Source: Paracoccaceae bacterium
Lineage (GTDB): Bacteria > Pseudomonadota > Alphaproteobacteria > Rhodobacterales > Rhodobacteraceae
Direction of reading: 5' to 3'
DNA: 16,450 nucleotides
Assembly (NCBI GenBank): GCA_016937725.1
Contig: JAFGVZ010000018.1
Span: 1 to 16,450 of the forward strand
The position numbers and the translations under genes are program-made. The notes beneath the pieces were generated by a model. It saw only the letters and a program-made list of their open reading frames with translations. It ran no database searches and was not told the origin of the DNA. Below are positions 5,150-13,688 of this stretch, piece after piece; positions within the stretch are counted from its first letter, which is position 1, and every line of letters starts with the position of its first letter.

Positions 5150-8100
5150 GGAAGTTCCGGTTCAAGATCGGGCAAGGCTGTGACGGGACGGGTTGGCGGC
5201 GTGCCCGTATCCCATATCAACTCGGCCTCTCGAATGCCCGTCAGTTTCTTTTCCAAGGCGCGGTCGCGGCGTGCCGCACTGTCCCGCTTCGAGAACAACC
5301 AGCGCAAGCCCAGCGCGCCGCGATAGGCCCCTTGTTCGATCCAGATACGCAGAGCCAGCAAGGCAGGCGTCAGCAGCAGCGTCAGAATGGTGGCCACGCC
5401 AAGGCCGAACACCACCGCCGTGGCAAGCTGCTTCCACCACAGCGCCGTGGGGCTGTCGACACTGTAGCCGCCATTGGCAAAATCCAGGCTGATCCCCAGC
5501 ATCATCGGTGTCAGCCCCGCCATGGTGGTGATAGTAGTCATCAGAACCGGACGAATACGCGCTTCTACCGTGCGGATGATCGCCTCTATGCGCGGCATGA
5601 TCTGGGCATAGTTTTGGTAGGTGTCGATCAGAACGATGTTGTTGTTCACCACGATCCCCGCCAGCGCCACGATCCCGGTGCCGGTCATGATGACAGAGAA
5701 GGTTTGCTCCATCACCAGCATCCCGATCAGCACACCGGCGCTGGACAAGATGACCGCCAAAAGCACCAAAACCGAGTTATAGAAGCTGTTGAACTGCGTC
5801 AGCAGGATGACGAACATCAGCCCCAGCGCCGCGCCGAACGCATACATCAGGAAGGCTTGGCTTTCCTGCTGGTCCTGCTGCTCGCCGGTCCATTCCCAGC
5901 CAATGCCGGCGGGCAATTCTGCTTCGGTCTGCAACCACTCGGTCAGGGTTTCAATCCGCTCGGTCGCGGTTATGGGCACGATGCGCCAGCCATTTTCCTG
6001 AATCTCGGCCATGGTTTGCACAGCGAGAGCATGCGCCTCTGTGCCGGGTTCATTTTCATCCGGGTGTGTTTCGGCCCGCGTGACCACGCGCACTACATTG
6101 CCATCGGCATCGACAATCTGTTCCAGATTGGGGCGCACATCGGCCTTCACGTCGAAATAGCGTTGCTGGTCCATCCGGTCGATGCGAGAGCGGCTGGCAA
6201 CCGTTTCGGTGGTCACGAAATTCGACAGCGGCACCAAGCCGAAATTTGTCTGAACGCGCAGGGTCTCCAATGTCGACAGCAAGCGGTCGCTTTCAGGCAG
6301 GCGCACGCGAATGTCGATTTCCTCTTCCGAGGTGTCGACGCGCATCGTGTCCAGAAGCAAGCCACGGGTCACAAGCTGAACCATGCCGCCGATAAGCTGA
6401 ACATCCGCGCCGAAGCGACCCGCGATTTCCGTGTCGACATTGATTTGCCAGTCAATGCCGGGCACCGGGCGCGTGTCTTCCAGATCGAACAGGCCCGGCA
6501 TGGTGGCCGCTTTGTCGCGCACTATCTCGACCGCTGTTTCCAGCGTGTCGAAATCCTGCCCTGTCAGGCGCAGATGCACGGGTTTCGCGCCCGCAGGCCC
6601 GCCCGCTTGGATCAGCGTTTCGGCATAGATGCCGGGGATCTGAGCCAGCCTTTCCTGCATCCGCTCGACAATACGTGACCCGGCCATGTTCGGGTCATCG
6701 GTGCGAAGCTGCCAGCTTGTCAGTTCGAACTGAACCTGCCCCACGGCATCTGTGGGCGCGCTTGTGCCGCCGGTATTGGTGTTCAGCCCGCCATCGCCCG
6801 CGAAAGCAAAAACAGATTCCACGCCATCGGTGGACAGCGCGACTTGCTCGGCCTGTCGGACCAGCGCATCTTTTTCATCCAGCGACAGGTTGCCGCGCGC
6901 ACGAACGTAAATGATGCCCTGCTCTGGCTCCGTCTCGACAAAGAACTCCACCCCGCGGTTATTCGCGCCGTAATACTGGAACACGGTCATCACAAAGGCC
7001 ACGATTGCAACAACTGTAACAATTGGCATGATCGGGTTGCCCACGATCACGCGCATGATCCAACCGGTCAGCCCGTAGCGGCGCTTTGCATTGATGGTTT
7101 TGGGCGCGCGGCGGATTGCAAGCGCACCAAGGGTGATGGACAAAGCCACCGCGGACAGCGCCATGAGCACGGCCCCCGGCACGATCTGCATGACCGATTG
7201 CGCGGCCTGCGTGCCGCCGCTTAGATAGCCGGGATTCAGCATCAGCATGGCACCCAACCACAGCCCCGCCATGGCCAGAAGTGCAAGTGGCACGCGCACC
7301 AGCACGGGCAAGCGGCGCAGCGCGTCCGACATCTGGCCCACACGGCGCGCCATGCGGCCCGTGACACCGCCCATGACCGGCAGGAACACCAGCGCCACGA
7401 TCAGTGATGCCGTCAGCACGAAGATCAGCGTGACCGGCAGCATCCCCATGAACTCTCCCGCGACACCGGGCCAGAACAGCATGGGCAGGAACGCGCAGAG
7501 CGTGGTCGCGGTAGAAGCGATGACAGGCCAGAACATGCGCTGTGCCGCGCGGACATAGGATTGCATCGGCCCATCACCTGCCGCGATGCGCTTGTCGGCA
7601 TATTCGGTCACGACGACCGCGCCATCGACCAGCACGCCCACGGCAAGGATCAACCCGAACATCACGATATTCGACACCGCAACGCCCATGATGCCCAACA
7701 GGATAAAACACAGCAGGAACGACGCCGGAATCGCAAAGCCCACCAGCAGCGCCGACCGTGTGCCCAACGCGCCCAGAACCACGATCATCACCAGCGCGAT
7801 AGCGGTCAGCACGGACCCTTCCAACTGGCGCACCATCTCATCCACTTGCACCGATTGGTCTAGAGCGGTGGTAATGTGGATGGAATTGCGCAGCTCGGTA
7901 TCCCAGCTGGCCTGCTCGGCTTCTATCGCGGTGCGGACGGCTGCGACCGTGTCAATCGCGTTAAAACCTTTGCGCTTCACGACCTGAATGGCCAGGTTTT
8001 CTTCACCGTTGAAGCGCGCTGTCCCTGCACGGTCGGCAAAGGTCAGACGAATCTCGGCCAAATCGCCCAAGGTTACGACTGCATCCCCGTTGACCTTGAT

Positions 8101-8829
8101 TGGCAGCTTGTAAATATCCTGTGTCGTCTCGAAGGTGGACGGCACGGTAACGGAAAACGCCCCGCTTGTGGTTTCAACCTGTCCAGCCGCGACAAGCTGG
8201 TTATTCGCACCGACCGCTTGGATCAATTCCCCGGCGGTGACGTTATAGGCTTCCAGCTTCAGCGGGTCGACCAAGACCTCGACCATCTCGTCACGCGCAC
8301 CGGCGATTTCAGCTTCCAGCACCGAATCCAGTGCCTCGATCCGGGTTTGCAGACTGCGCGTGGCGCTCAGCAGAGTGCGTTCAGAGACGTCACCCGACAG
8401 GGCGACGATCACGATGGGAAATTCGGAAAAGTTAATCTCTGTGATGGTGTAATTCTGCGCGCCGCTGGGAAATTGCGCCTCGGCGCGGGTCATGGCGTCG
8501 CGGATATCGGCCATGGTTTCGGACTTGTTCCAGCCGAATTCAAATTCCAGCACGGCCGCGCCAATGCCATCGGCGGAAAATGCCCCTAGGCTTTTCAACC
8601 CGTCCAGCCCCGCCAATTCGGTTTCCATGGGCTTGACGATGGCATCTTCCGAATCAACCGCATTGATACCGGGGAAGGGCACGGTGATGATAACGGCAGG
8701 CACTTCGATATCCGGCTCGCCCTCTTTGGGCAGGCCGAAATAGGCGGCCGCACCCGCGCCCAATGTCATCACGACAAGGGCAAGAACCATCCGCGCATGG
8801 GTCGCGGCCCATGAAACGATACCGATCAT
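5131..8829 (-). CDS. RND efflux transporter permease (AcrB/AcrD/AcrF family), unusually long
   Basis: This is an inner-membrane pump of 1232 residues; typical AcrB-like permeases have about 1030-1050. TM1 is about 10-30 and is followed by the FGLPKEGEPDIEVP segment and the first porter domain. TM2-TM6 lie within about 338-486, TM7 about 598-618, the second porter domain about 625-985, and TM8-TM12 about 990-1160. The acidic site in TM4 reads VDGA (401-404) where AcrB has two adjacent Asp, so only D402 is kept. The TM10 Lys position is Asn (N1062). Between TM6 and TM7 about 90 extra residues contain two more hydrophobic stretches (about 508-531 and 549-573), and a charged tail follows residue 1165. 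ATG at 8829 overlaps the stop of the fusion-protein gene as ATGA, with GAGGAG upstream. The substrate is unknown and no outer-membrane channel gene is nearby. Confidence 0.93.
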   Translation of the reverse strand: MIGIVSWAATHARMVLALVVMTLGAGAAAYFGLPKEGEPDIEVPAVIITVPFPGINAVDSEDAIVKPMETELAGLDGLKSLGAFSADGIGAAVLEFEFGWNKSETMADIRDAMTRAEAQFPSGAQNYTITEINFSEFPIVIVALSGDVSERTLLSATRSLQTRIEALDSVLEAEIAGARDEMVEVLVDPLKLEAYNVTAGELIQAVGANNQLVAAGQVETTSGAFSVTVPSTFETTQDIYKLPIKVNGDAVVTLGDLAEIRLTFADRAGTARFNGEENLAIQVVKRKGFNAIDTVAAVRTAIEAEQASWDTELRNSIHITTALDQSVQVDEMVRQLEGSVLTAIALVMIVVLGALGTRSALLVGFAIPASFLLCFILLGIMGVAVSNIVMFGLILAVGVLVDGAVVVTEYADKRIAAGDGPMQSYVRAAQRMFWPVIASTATTLCAFLPMLFWPGVAGEFMGMLPVTLIFVLTASLIVALVFLPVMGGVTGRMARRVGQMSDALRRLPVLVRVPLALLAMAGLWLGAMLMLNPGYLSGGTQAAQSVMQIVPGAVLMALSAVALSITLGALAIRRAPKTINAKRRYGLTGWIMRVIVGNPIMPIVTVVAIVAFVMTVFQYYGANNRGVEFFVETEPEQGIIYVRARGNLSLDEKDALVRQAEQVALSTDGVESVFAFAGDGGLNTNTGGTSAPTDAVGQVQFELTSWQLRTDDPNMAGSRIVERMQERLAQIPGIYAETLIQAGGPAGAKPVHLRLTGQDFDTLETAVEIVRDKAATMPGLFDLEDTRPVPGIDWQINVDTEIAGRFGADVQLIGGMVQLVTRGLLLDTMRVDTSEEEIDIRVRLPESDRLLSTLETLRVQTNFGLVPLSNFVTTETVASRSRIDRMDQQRYFDVKADVRPNLEQIVDADGNVVRVVTRAETHPDENEPGTEAHALAVQTMAEIQENGWRIVPITATERIETLTEWLQTEAELPAGIGWEWTGEQQDQQESQAFLMYAFGAALGLMFVILLTQFNSFYNSVLVLLAVILSSAGVLIGMLVMEQTFSVIMTGTGIVALAGIVVNNNIVLIDTYQNYAQIMPRIEAIIRTVEARIRPVLMTTITTMAGLTPMMLGISLDFANGGYSVDSPTALWWKQLATAVVFGLGVATILTLLLTPALLALRIWIEQGAYRGALGLRWLFSKRDSAARRDRALEKKLTGIREAELIWDTGTPPTRPVTALPDLEPELPLRAAE

Positions 8830-9929
8830 TGCGCGGTCTCCTCGGCGGCGGGCACGGTGTCGCGCCATGTGACGTCTACGACCGCGCCCTCGCGGGTAAA
8901 TTCCTGACCCACGATGATCGCGCCAATTTCTTCCGGAAGGTCCGCCAGCCAGATCCCCTGATCGGTATCGCGCAGCACGGTCGCGGGCGCGAAGCTGACA
9001 TGGCCCGCGTCATCGACCAGACGCAGACCCAGCGCGCCTGCATCGTTTAAGGTAAGGGCAGATGCCGGGATCAGATGCCCCTTGCGCCCTTCCGCCTGTA
9101 TCAAGATGTCGGCACTTTGCCCGTCGCGGATGCTGTTGTCGGGGTTCGGCACGGTCACTTCCACGCGGAAGGTGCGCGTCTGCGGGTCGGCAGAGCGTGC
9201 GATGAAACTGACCTGCCCCACGACTTCGCGCCCGCCAGCAAGCCGCGCGCCTGCGGGCGCGCCCTCTGCCAACCGGGCCACCTGCAATTCGGTGGCGAAG
9301 CCCACCAATTTCATCGGGTCAAGCTGGATGAGCGTTGCGCATAGCCCACCGGGCTGCAACAGGCTGCCAAGCTCTGCCGTGTCGGTTTCCAAAAGCCCAT
9401 CAAACGGTGCGTGCATGACCAGCCGCGCCATGTCTTCAACGGCACGGTCCAACCCCGCTTGCGCGGCTTGCAGGGCTGCGCGGGCGCTGACAAGACGGGT
9501 TTCTGACGCAAAGCCACCTTCGCGCAAGCCTTCGGCGGCGCGGAAATTGATCTCGGCTTCGGCCAGACGGGCGCGGGCTTCGTCCAGCGCAGCTTGGCGC
9601 ACACCGGGCGCGACCTGGCACAGCGGATCGCCCGCTTCCACCCGCGCACCACGGCGCAAGGGTTCGGAAATGACCAAACCCGAAGTTTCCGAGCGCACCT
9701 CCACCGAACGCGGCGCTTCGGTCCGCCCGCGCAGGACAACGCTGCTATCGACTTGCTGCGCCACGGACCGCATGGCGAGCACCTTGACGCGGGGTTGCGC
9801 CGGTTCTTCGGTTTGCGCGTTTGCCTCGGTCACGACGCCCGCAAAGCTGAGAAGCGCAGAGCGTTCCATGACAAGCATGTAGAGGGCGACAACAACTGTT
9901 AAAGCCGTAATCAAGGGGAAAATGCGCAT
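8826..9929 (-). CDS. Periplasmic adaptor (membrane fusion protein) of RND efflux pump
   Basis: The protein has 367 residues. An N-terminal membrane anchor (about 3-22) is followed by AQTEEPAQP. It has no lipobox, so it is probably a membrane-anchored or cleaved secreted adaptor. Order of parts: the first half of the lipoyl domain (about 65-107, with LRGRTEAPRSVEVRSE), an Ala/Arg/Glu-rich coiled-coil hairpin (about 108-172), the second lipoyl half starting MHAPFDGLLE (172-181), a beta-barrel (about 206-280, with DGQSADILIQ), and a membrane-proximal domain. Adaptors of this family bridge the RND permease to an outer-membrane channel. ATG at 9929 is preceded by GAGGA; a TTG at 9953 would add eight residues without homology. 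The stop overlaps the permease start by four bases, so the pair is translationally coupled. Confidence 0.93.
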   Translation of the reverse strand: MRIFPLITALTVVVALYMLVMERSALLSFAGVVTEANAQTEEPAQPRVKVLAMRSVAQQVDSSVVLRGRTEAPRSVEVRSETSGLVISEPLRRGARVEAGDPLCQVAPGVRQAALDEARARLAEAEINFRAAEGLREGGFASETRLVSARAALQAAQAGLDRAVEDMARLVMHAPFDGLLETDTAELGSLLQPGGLCATLIQLDPMKLVGFATELQVARLAEGAPAGARLAGGREVVGQVSFIARSADPQTRTFRVEVTVPNPDNSIRDGQSADILIQAEGRKGHLIPASALTLNDAGALGLRLVDDAGHVSFAPATVLRDTDQGIWLADLPEEIGAIIVGQEFTREGAVVDVTWRDTVPAAEETAQ

Positions 9930-9959
9930 CGCGTCCTCATGGTCCGAATTCAAGTCGCG

Positions 9960-9988
9960 TATATAGGGCCTTTACGCTAAACTGACCA
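9960..9988 (-). promoter_or_regulatory. Candidate sigma-70 promoter of the efflux operon
   Basis: The minus strand carries TGGTCA (9988-9983), a 17-base spacer and TATATA (9965-9960), each matching the consensus at four of six bases. The predicted transcription start is near 9952, about 23 bases before the adaptor's ATG. The -35 lies inside the palindrome at 9982-9994. Confidence 0.45.
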
Positions 9989-9994
9989 GTTCAG
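9982..9994. promoter_or_regulatory. Operator-like palindrome over the efflux promoter
   Basis: CTGA-N5-TCAG (9982-9994) sits in an A/T flank, with an overlapping ACTG-N2-CAGT (9981-9990). Its overlap with the -35 of the adaptor/permease operon is what one expects of a TetR- or MarR-type repressor site. No regulator gene lies within the window, so the binding protein is unknown. Confidence 0.35.
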
Positions 9995-10074
9995 ATTTGT
10001 CGGCCCACAAAGAAAAGCGCTGCATGCGCAACAATTCCGCAGCTGCACCACGATCAGCGGCAGGCTTGCAGGGC

Positions 10075-10104
10075 TTGGCAATCGACCCCGCTTCACGCTA
10101 AGAG
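10075..10104 (+). promoter_or_regulatory. Candidate promoter for the YfgM-like/bamB operon
   Basis: TTGGCA (10075-10080) matches the -35 consensus at five of six bases. It is followed after 18 bases by TAAGAG (10099-10104), a weak -10. The predicted start of transcription is near 10111, roughly 24 bases before the GTG of the first gene. Confidence 0.4.
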
Positions 10105-10134
10105 TGCCCAAGTCCAACACAGAAGGTGCCGAAG

Positions 10135-10785
10135 GTGAGCAATACCGACAGATTCTTCGAGGAAGTGACCGAAGAGCTTCGGCGCGATCGTGCCATGGAT
10201 TTCATGCGCAAATATGGCTGGATCGCAGTTTTGGCAGTTCTGCTGATCGTCGGCGGCACCGCGTGGAACGAATGGCGCAAGGCCAGCGCGCAGGCAGAAG
10301 CCGAAGCCTTTGGTGAGGCCGTGCTGTCGGCGCTGGAAAACAACGAAAGCGATGCCCGCATCGGTGCCTTGTCCCAGATTGAAGCCAGTGGCGCGCAACA
10401 GGGTTTGCTACAATTGCTGCGCGCGGGCGAATTATTGGAAACTGACCTTGGTGCTGCGCTGGACGCCTTTCAAGCTGCCGCGGAAGATGCAAGCCTGCCC
10501 GAGGCCTATCGCCAACTGGCAGCGCTCAAGCGTGTGATGGCCGGTCAGGGAACATTGCCGCTGGCGGAACGTCAAACCATGGTCGCGGGGCTTGCCCAGC
10601 CCGGTCAACCCTTTCGCCCGCTTGCTCTGGAACAAAGCGCGCTCATCGAGTTGGAATTGGGCAACACCGAAAGAGCGATTGAAATTTTGCAGGATTTGCT
10701 GGCACAGTCAGACGTGTCCGAGGCCCTGCGCCAGCGCGTGACGCAACTTTTGATCAGCCTTGGGGCTGAAACCGGCGCCGCGTGA
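10135..10785 (+). CDS. YfgM-like tetratricopeptide-type membrane protein
   Basis: The protein has 216 residues. The N-terminus SNTDRFFEEVTEELRRDR is cytoplasmic, a single membrane helix follows (about 28-46), and an Ala/Leu/Glu-rich helical periplasmic domain of the TPR_21/YfgM type makes up the rest (for example the repeat-like ALEQSALIELELGN at about 163-176). In E. coli YfgM is an ancillary factor of the SecYEG translocon that works with periplasmic chaperones such as PpiD. The order YfgM-BamB-Der is the same as in E. coli. The start is GTG at 10135, with GAAGG (10122-10126) eight bases upstream. Another in-frame GTG at 10126 overlaps that ribosome site and is less likely. The next gene, bamB, starts 29 bases after the stop. 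Confidence 0.87.
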   Translation: MSNTDRFFEEVTEELRRDRAMDFMRKYGWIAVLAVLLIVGGTAWNEWRKASAQAEAEAFGEAVLSALENNESDARIGALSQIEASGAQQGLLQLLRAGELLETDLGAALDAFQAAAEDASLPEAYRQLAALKRVMAGQGTLPLAERQTMVAGLAQPGQPFRPLALEQSALIELELGNTERAIEILQDLLAQSDVSEALRQRVTQLLISLGAETGAA

Positions 10786-10803
10786 CGCGCAGGATAGCGA
10801 GAT

Positions 10804-10808
10804 AGGAG
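10804..10808 (+). promoter_or_regulatory. Ribosome binding site deciding the GTG start of bamB
   Basis: AGGAG lies six bases before the GTG at 10815. That start gives a complete lipoprotein signal peptide, so the GTG is well supported despite not being ATG. Confidence 0.75.
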
Positions 10809-10814
10809 CCTAAG

Positions 10815-12128
10815 GTGAGACTCTGGACTTCCGCAACTTTGCTTGCCGTGGCTCTTGCCGTGACCGGCTGCAACCGCGAATTCATCTTGGAAGGCGAGCG
10901 TTTTTCGGTGCGCGCGCCCTTTTCAGAAGGCGCGGGAGAGCCGCCCGCCAGCCGCGCGGAACCCATCCGTTTGCCCGGCACTCAGGTCAACGCGGCTTGG
11001 ACGCATCGGCTGGGCACGCCCAACACCCGCATCTCGCATCCGGCTCTCGGCGGCGCGCCCGTGCAGCAATGGGCCGCGCCCATCGGCCAAGGTGAAGGCC
11101 GCCGCCACCGCATTACTGCCGAACCCGTGGCCGCGAACGGTATAATCTACACGCTCGACAGCCGCGCTCTGGTCACGGCGACCAACACGGCAGGCGCAAC
11201 CGTCTGGACACGGGATTTGACGCCCAGCGCGACGCGCAGTGCCGATGGCGCATCTGGCGGCGGGCTGGCCTTGGCCGATGGGCGGCTTTACGTCACCTCT
11301 GCTTTTGGCAGCCTGACCGTGCTGGACGCCGCAAGCGGGCAGGTTGTCTGGACCAAGGCATTCGATTCGGCCGTAACCGCACCGCCGACCATTTCCGGCG
11401 ACCGTGTGTTTGTTGTGGCATCGGACAGTTCCGCTTGGTCACTGGAAACCCGCGACGGCAAAACCGACTGGACCTTGCCCGGCACGCCCGGCGGCGCATC
11501 CATGGTTGGCGGGGCTGCCCCGGCGGTCGCGGGCGCTCTGGTTCTGTTCCCTATGCCATCTGGCGAATTGATCGCGGCGCGGCGCGACACCGGCATGGTC
11601 GAGTGGCGCACCAGCATTGCCGGAACCCGGCTTGGGGTGGCTTATGCCGCGATCAAGGACATCACCGGGGACCCCGTCATCGACGGCAACCGAGTCTTTA
11701 TCGGTAACCAATCGGGCCGCGTGATGGCGCTGGACCTTGCCGATGGCCGCAAGCTCTGGACGGCCGAAGAAGCGGCTTATGGCCCGGTCTGGCCCGTCGG
11801 CGGGTCAGTTTTCCTGATGTCGGATCGCAACCGCCTTGTGCGTCTGGATGCCGCGACGGGGGAATTCATCTGGGGCCAACCCCTGCCATTGCACACCGAA
11901 GCGCGTGAACGTAAGCGTGCCGAGGTCTATGCTCATTTCGGTCCTCTTCTGGCTGGCGGGCAGCTTGTCGTTGCCTCTGGCGATGGCATGGTGCGCGGGT
12001 TTGACCCGGCCAATGGCGCGCTGCGCATGCAAACCGAATTGCCCGGCGGCGCGGCCAGCGCCCCCATTGCCGTCGGTGGCTCGCTTTATGTAGTGTCGCG
12101 CGACGGTAGTTTGCTGGCCTATCGCTAA
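10815..12128 (+). CDS. bamB: Outer-membrane assembly lipoprotein BamB (PQQ-like beta-propeller)
   Basis: The protein has 437 residues. A short signal peptide (1-18) ends in the lipobox VTGC with the lipidated cysteine at 19. The rest is a beta-propeller with recurring Trp-containing blades, for example LDAASGQVVWTKAF, LDLADGRKLWTAEE, LDAATGEFIWGQPL and FDPANGALRMQTEL. BamB is part of the BAM complex, which folds beta-barrel proteins into the outer membrane. The protein is about 45 residues longer than the E. coli one (392), partly because of a Pro-rich linker at about 34-60. Neighbours (a YfgM-like gene before, der after) match the E. coli arrangement. The alternative family, PQQ-dependent dehydrogenases, is excluded by the lipobox and the lack of a catalytic domain. 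Confidence 0.93.
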   Translation: MRLWTSATLLAVALAVTGCNREFILEGERFSVRAPFSEGAGEPPASRAEPIRLPGTQVNAAWTHRLGTPNTRISHPALGGAPVQQWAAPIGQGEGRRHRITAEPVAANGIIYTLDSRALVTATNTAGATVWTRDLTPSATRSADGASGGGLALADGRLYVTSAFGSLTVLDAASGQVVWTKAFDSAVTAPPTISGDRVFVVASDSSAWSLETRDGKTDWTLPGTPGGASMVGGAAPAVAGALVLFPMPSGELIAARRDTGMVEWRTSIAGTRLGVAYAAIKDITGDPVIDGNRVFIGNQSGRVMALDLADGRKLWTAEEAAYGPVWPVGGSVFLMSDRNRLVRLDAATGEFIWGQPLPLHTEARERKRAEVYAHFGPLLAGGQLVVASGDGMVRGFDPANGALRMQTELPGGAASAPIAVGGSLYVVSRDGSLLAYR

Positions 12129-12158
12129 AGATTGGTCTATAGCCTGCGCGATCTGATT

Positions 12159-12192
12159 GGCCCCGCCTGCTGCGGGGCCGTTCTTCGTTTTA
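12159..12192 (+). terminator. Rho-independent terminator between bamB and der
   Basis: GGCCCCGC (12159-12166) pairs perfectly with GCGGGGCC (12172-12179) around a five-base loop and is followed by the T-rich tail TTCTTCGTTTTAT. It is the strongest intrinsic terminator in the window. It ends only 16 bases before the der start codon. Confidence 0.85.
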
Positions 12193-12207
12193 TCCCCGGA
12201 GGGATTC

Positions 12208-13662
12208 ATGAGTTTCACCCTTGCCATCATCGGCCGCCCGAATGTCGGCAAATCGACCCTGTTCAACCGGTTGGTCGGCAAGCGGCTGGCCTTGGTCGAT
12301 GACCAGCCCGGCGTAACCCGCGACCTGCGCGAGGGTGCGGCCAAGCTGGGCGATCTGCGCTTTACGGTGATTGACACGGCGGGCCTTGAAGACGCCACCG
12401 ATGATAGCCTGCAAGGCCGCATGCGCCGCCTGACCGAACGCGCGGTCGAGATGGCCGATATCTGCCTGTTCCTGATCGACGCGCGCGCCGGTGTCACCGC
12501 CAGCGATGAAGGCTTGGCCGAAATCCTGCGCAAACGCGGCACTCATGTCATTCTGGGCGCCAATAAGGCCGAAGGGCGCGCGGGCGAATCCGGCCTGCTG
12601 GACGCCTATGGGCTGGGACTTGGCGAACCGCTGCGCCTGTCCGCCGAGCATGGCGAGGGGATGGACGAATTGTATCACATGCTACGCCCGCTTGTGGACG
12701 AGTTCGAGGACCGGGCCGAAGCCGCCGCACCCATTACTGATCTGGACGTGTCGGAAGATGAAGATGCCCCCGACCACACCCCCAGCGCCGCGCGGCCTTT
12801 GCAAGTGGCCGTGATCGGGCGGCCCAATGCGGGCAAATCCACGCTGATCAACAAGATCCTTGGTGAAGACCGCCTGCTGACCGGGCCAGAGGCCGGGATC
12901 ACACGCGATTCGATCTCTCTGACGCTGGATTGGATGGGCACTCCGACGCGCATTTTCGACACAGCGGGCATGCGTAAGAAAGCCCGCGTCATAGATAAGG
13001 TCGAGAAACTGTCCGTGGCCGACGGGTTGCGCGCTGTGCGCTTTGCGGAAGTTGTTGTGGTGCTGCTGGACGCCGCCATCCCGTTCGAAAGCCAAGACCT
13101 GCGCATTGCCGATTTCGCCGAAACCGAAGGGCGCGCGGTCGTCGTGGCGGTGAACAAGTGGGACTTGGAAGACGAAAAGCAGGACAAGCTGAAAGAACTG
13201 CGCTACAAGTTCGAGAAGTTATTGCCGCAGCTACGTGGCGCGCCGATGGTCACGGTGTCTGCCAAGACCGGCAAAGGTCTGGACCGGCTGCATGCTGCCG
13301 TGTTGCGCGCGCATGACATCTGGAATCGCCGCGTGACGACCGCCAAGCTGAACCAATGGCTGGAAGCCATGGTCACGGCGCACCCGCCCCCCGCGCCCGG
13401 CGGCAAGCGCATCAAGCTGCGTTACATGACCCAAGTGAAAACCCGTCCACCGGGCTTTGTGGTCATGTGCTCGCATCCTGAAGAGCTGCCCACGGCCTAT
13501 ACGCGTTACCTTGTAAACGGGCTGCGCGACAGTTTCGACATGCCGGGCACCCCGATCCGCATGTTCCTGCGCTCGCAATCTGACAAGAACCCGTTCAAGG
13601 GCCGCAAGAAGGCCCCGCCCTCGAAGCTGCGCAAACATCTGGAAGGGCGGCGGTCCGAGTGA
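12208..13662 (+). CDS. der: Ribosome-associated GTPase Der (EngA)
   Basis: The protein has 484 residues and two tandem GTPase domains, the hallmark of Der. Domain 1: P-loop GRPNVGKS (9-16), DTAG (56-59) and NKAE (119-122). An acidic linker of about 165-197 follows. Domain 2: GRPNAGKS (204-211), DTAG (251-254) and NKWD (316-319). The C-terminal KH-like domain follows (about 375-460, with IKLRYMTQVKTRPPGF), then a Lys/Arg-rich tail. Der is essential in many bacteria and acts in assembly of the 50S ribosomal subunit. The first NKxD motif reads NKAE, a variant I recall as common in alphaproteobacterial Der. ATG at 12208 has GGAGGG six bases upstream. A GTG-initiated extension from 12157 would run through the terminator stem and is rejected. 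Confidence 0.98.
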   Translation: MSFTLAIIGRPNVGKSTLFNRLVGKRLALVDDQPGVTRDLREGAAKLGDLRFTVIDTAGLEDATDDSLQGRMRRLTERAVEMADICLFLIDARAGVTASDEGLAEILRKRGTHVILGANKAEGRAGESGLLDAYGLGLGEPLRLSAEHGEGMDELYHMLRPLVDEFEDRAEAAAPITDLDVSEDEDAPDHTPSAARPLQVAVIGRPNAGKSTLINKILGEDRLLTGPEAGITRDSISLTLDWMGTPTRIFDTAGMRKKARVIDKVEKLSVADGLRAVRFAEVVVVLLDAAIPFESQDLRIADFAETEGRAVVVAVNKWDLEDEKQDKLKELRYKFEKLLPQLRGAPMVTVSAKTGKGLDRLHAAVLRAHDIWNRRVTTAKLNQWLEAMVTAHPPPAPGGKRIKLRYMTQVKTRPPGFVVMCSHPEELPTAYTRYLVNGLRDSFDMPGTPIRMFLRSQSDKNPFKGRKKAPPSKLRKHLEGRRSE

Positions 13663-13688
13663 ACGCTCAGATATTGTTTCAAGCTATT

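Noticed and set aside
5332..6678. Long plus-strand open frame of 448 codons opposite the RND permease
   Set aside because: Composition is dominated by His, Gln, Arg and Gly, as expected for the complement of a GC-rich gene; there is no recognisable domain and the opposite strand encodes a certain RND protein.
12129..12158. Promoter for der upstream of the terminator (TCTATAGCC as -10)
   Set aside because: No -35 at suitable spacing, and the transcript would meet the strong terminator at once.
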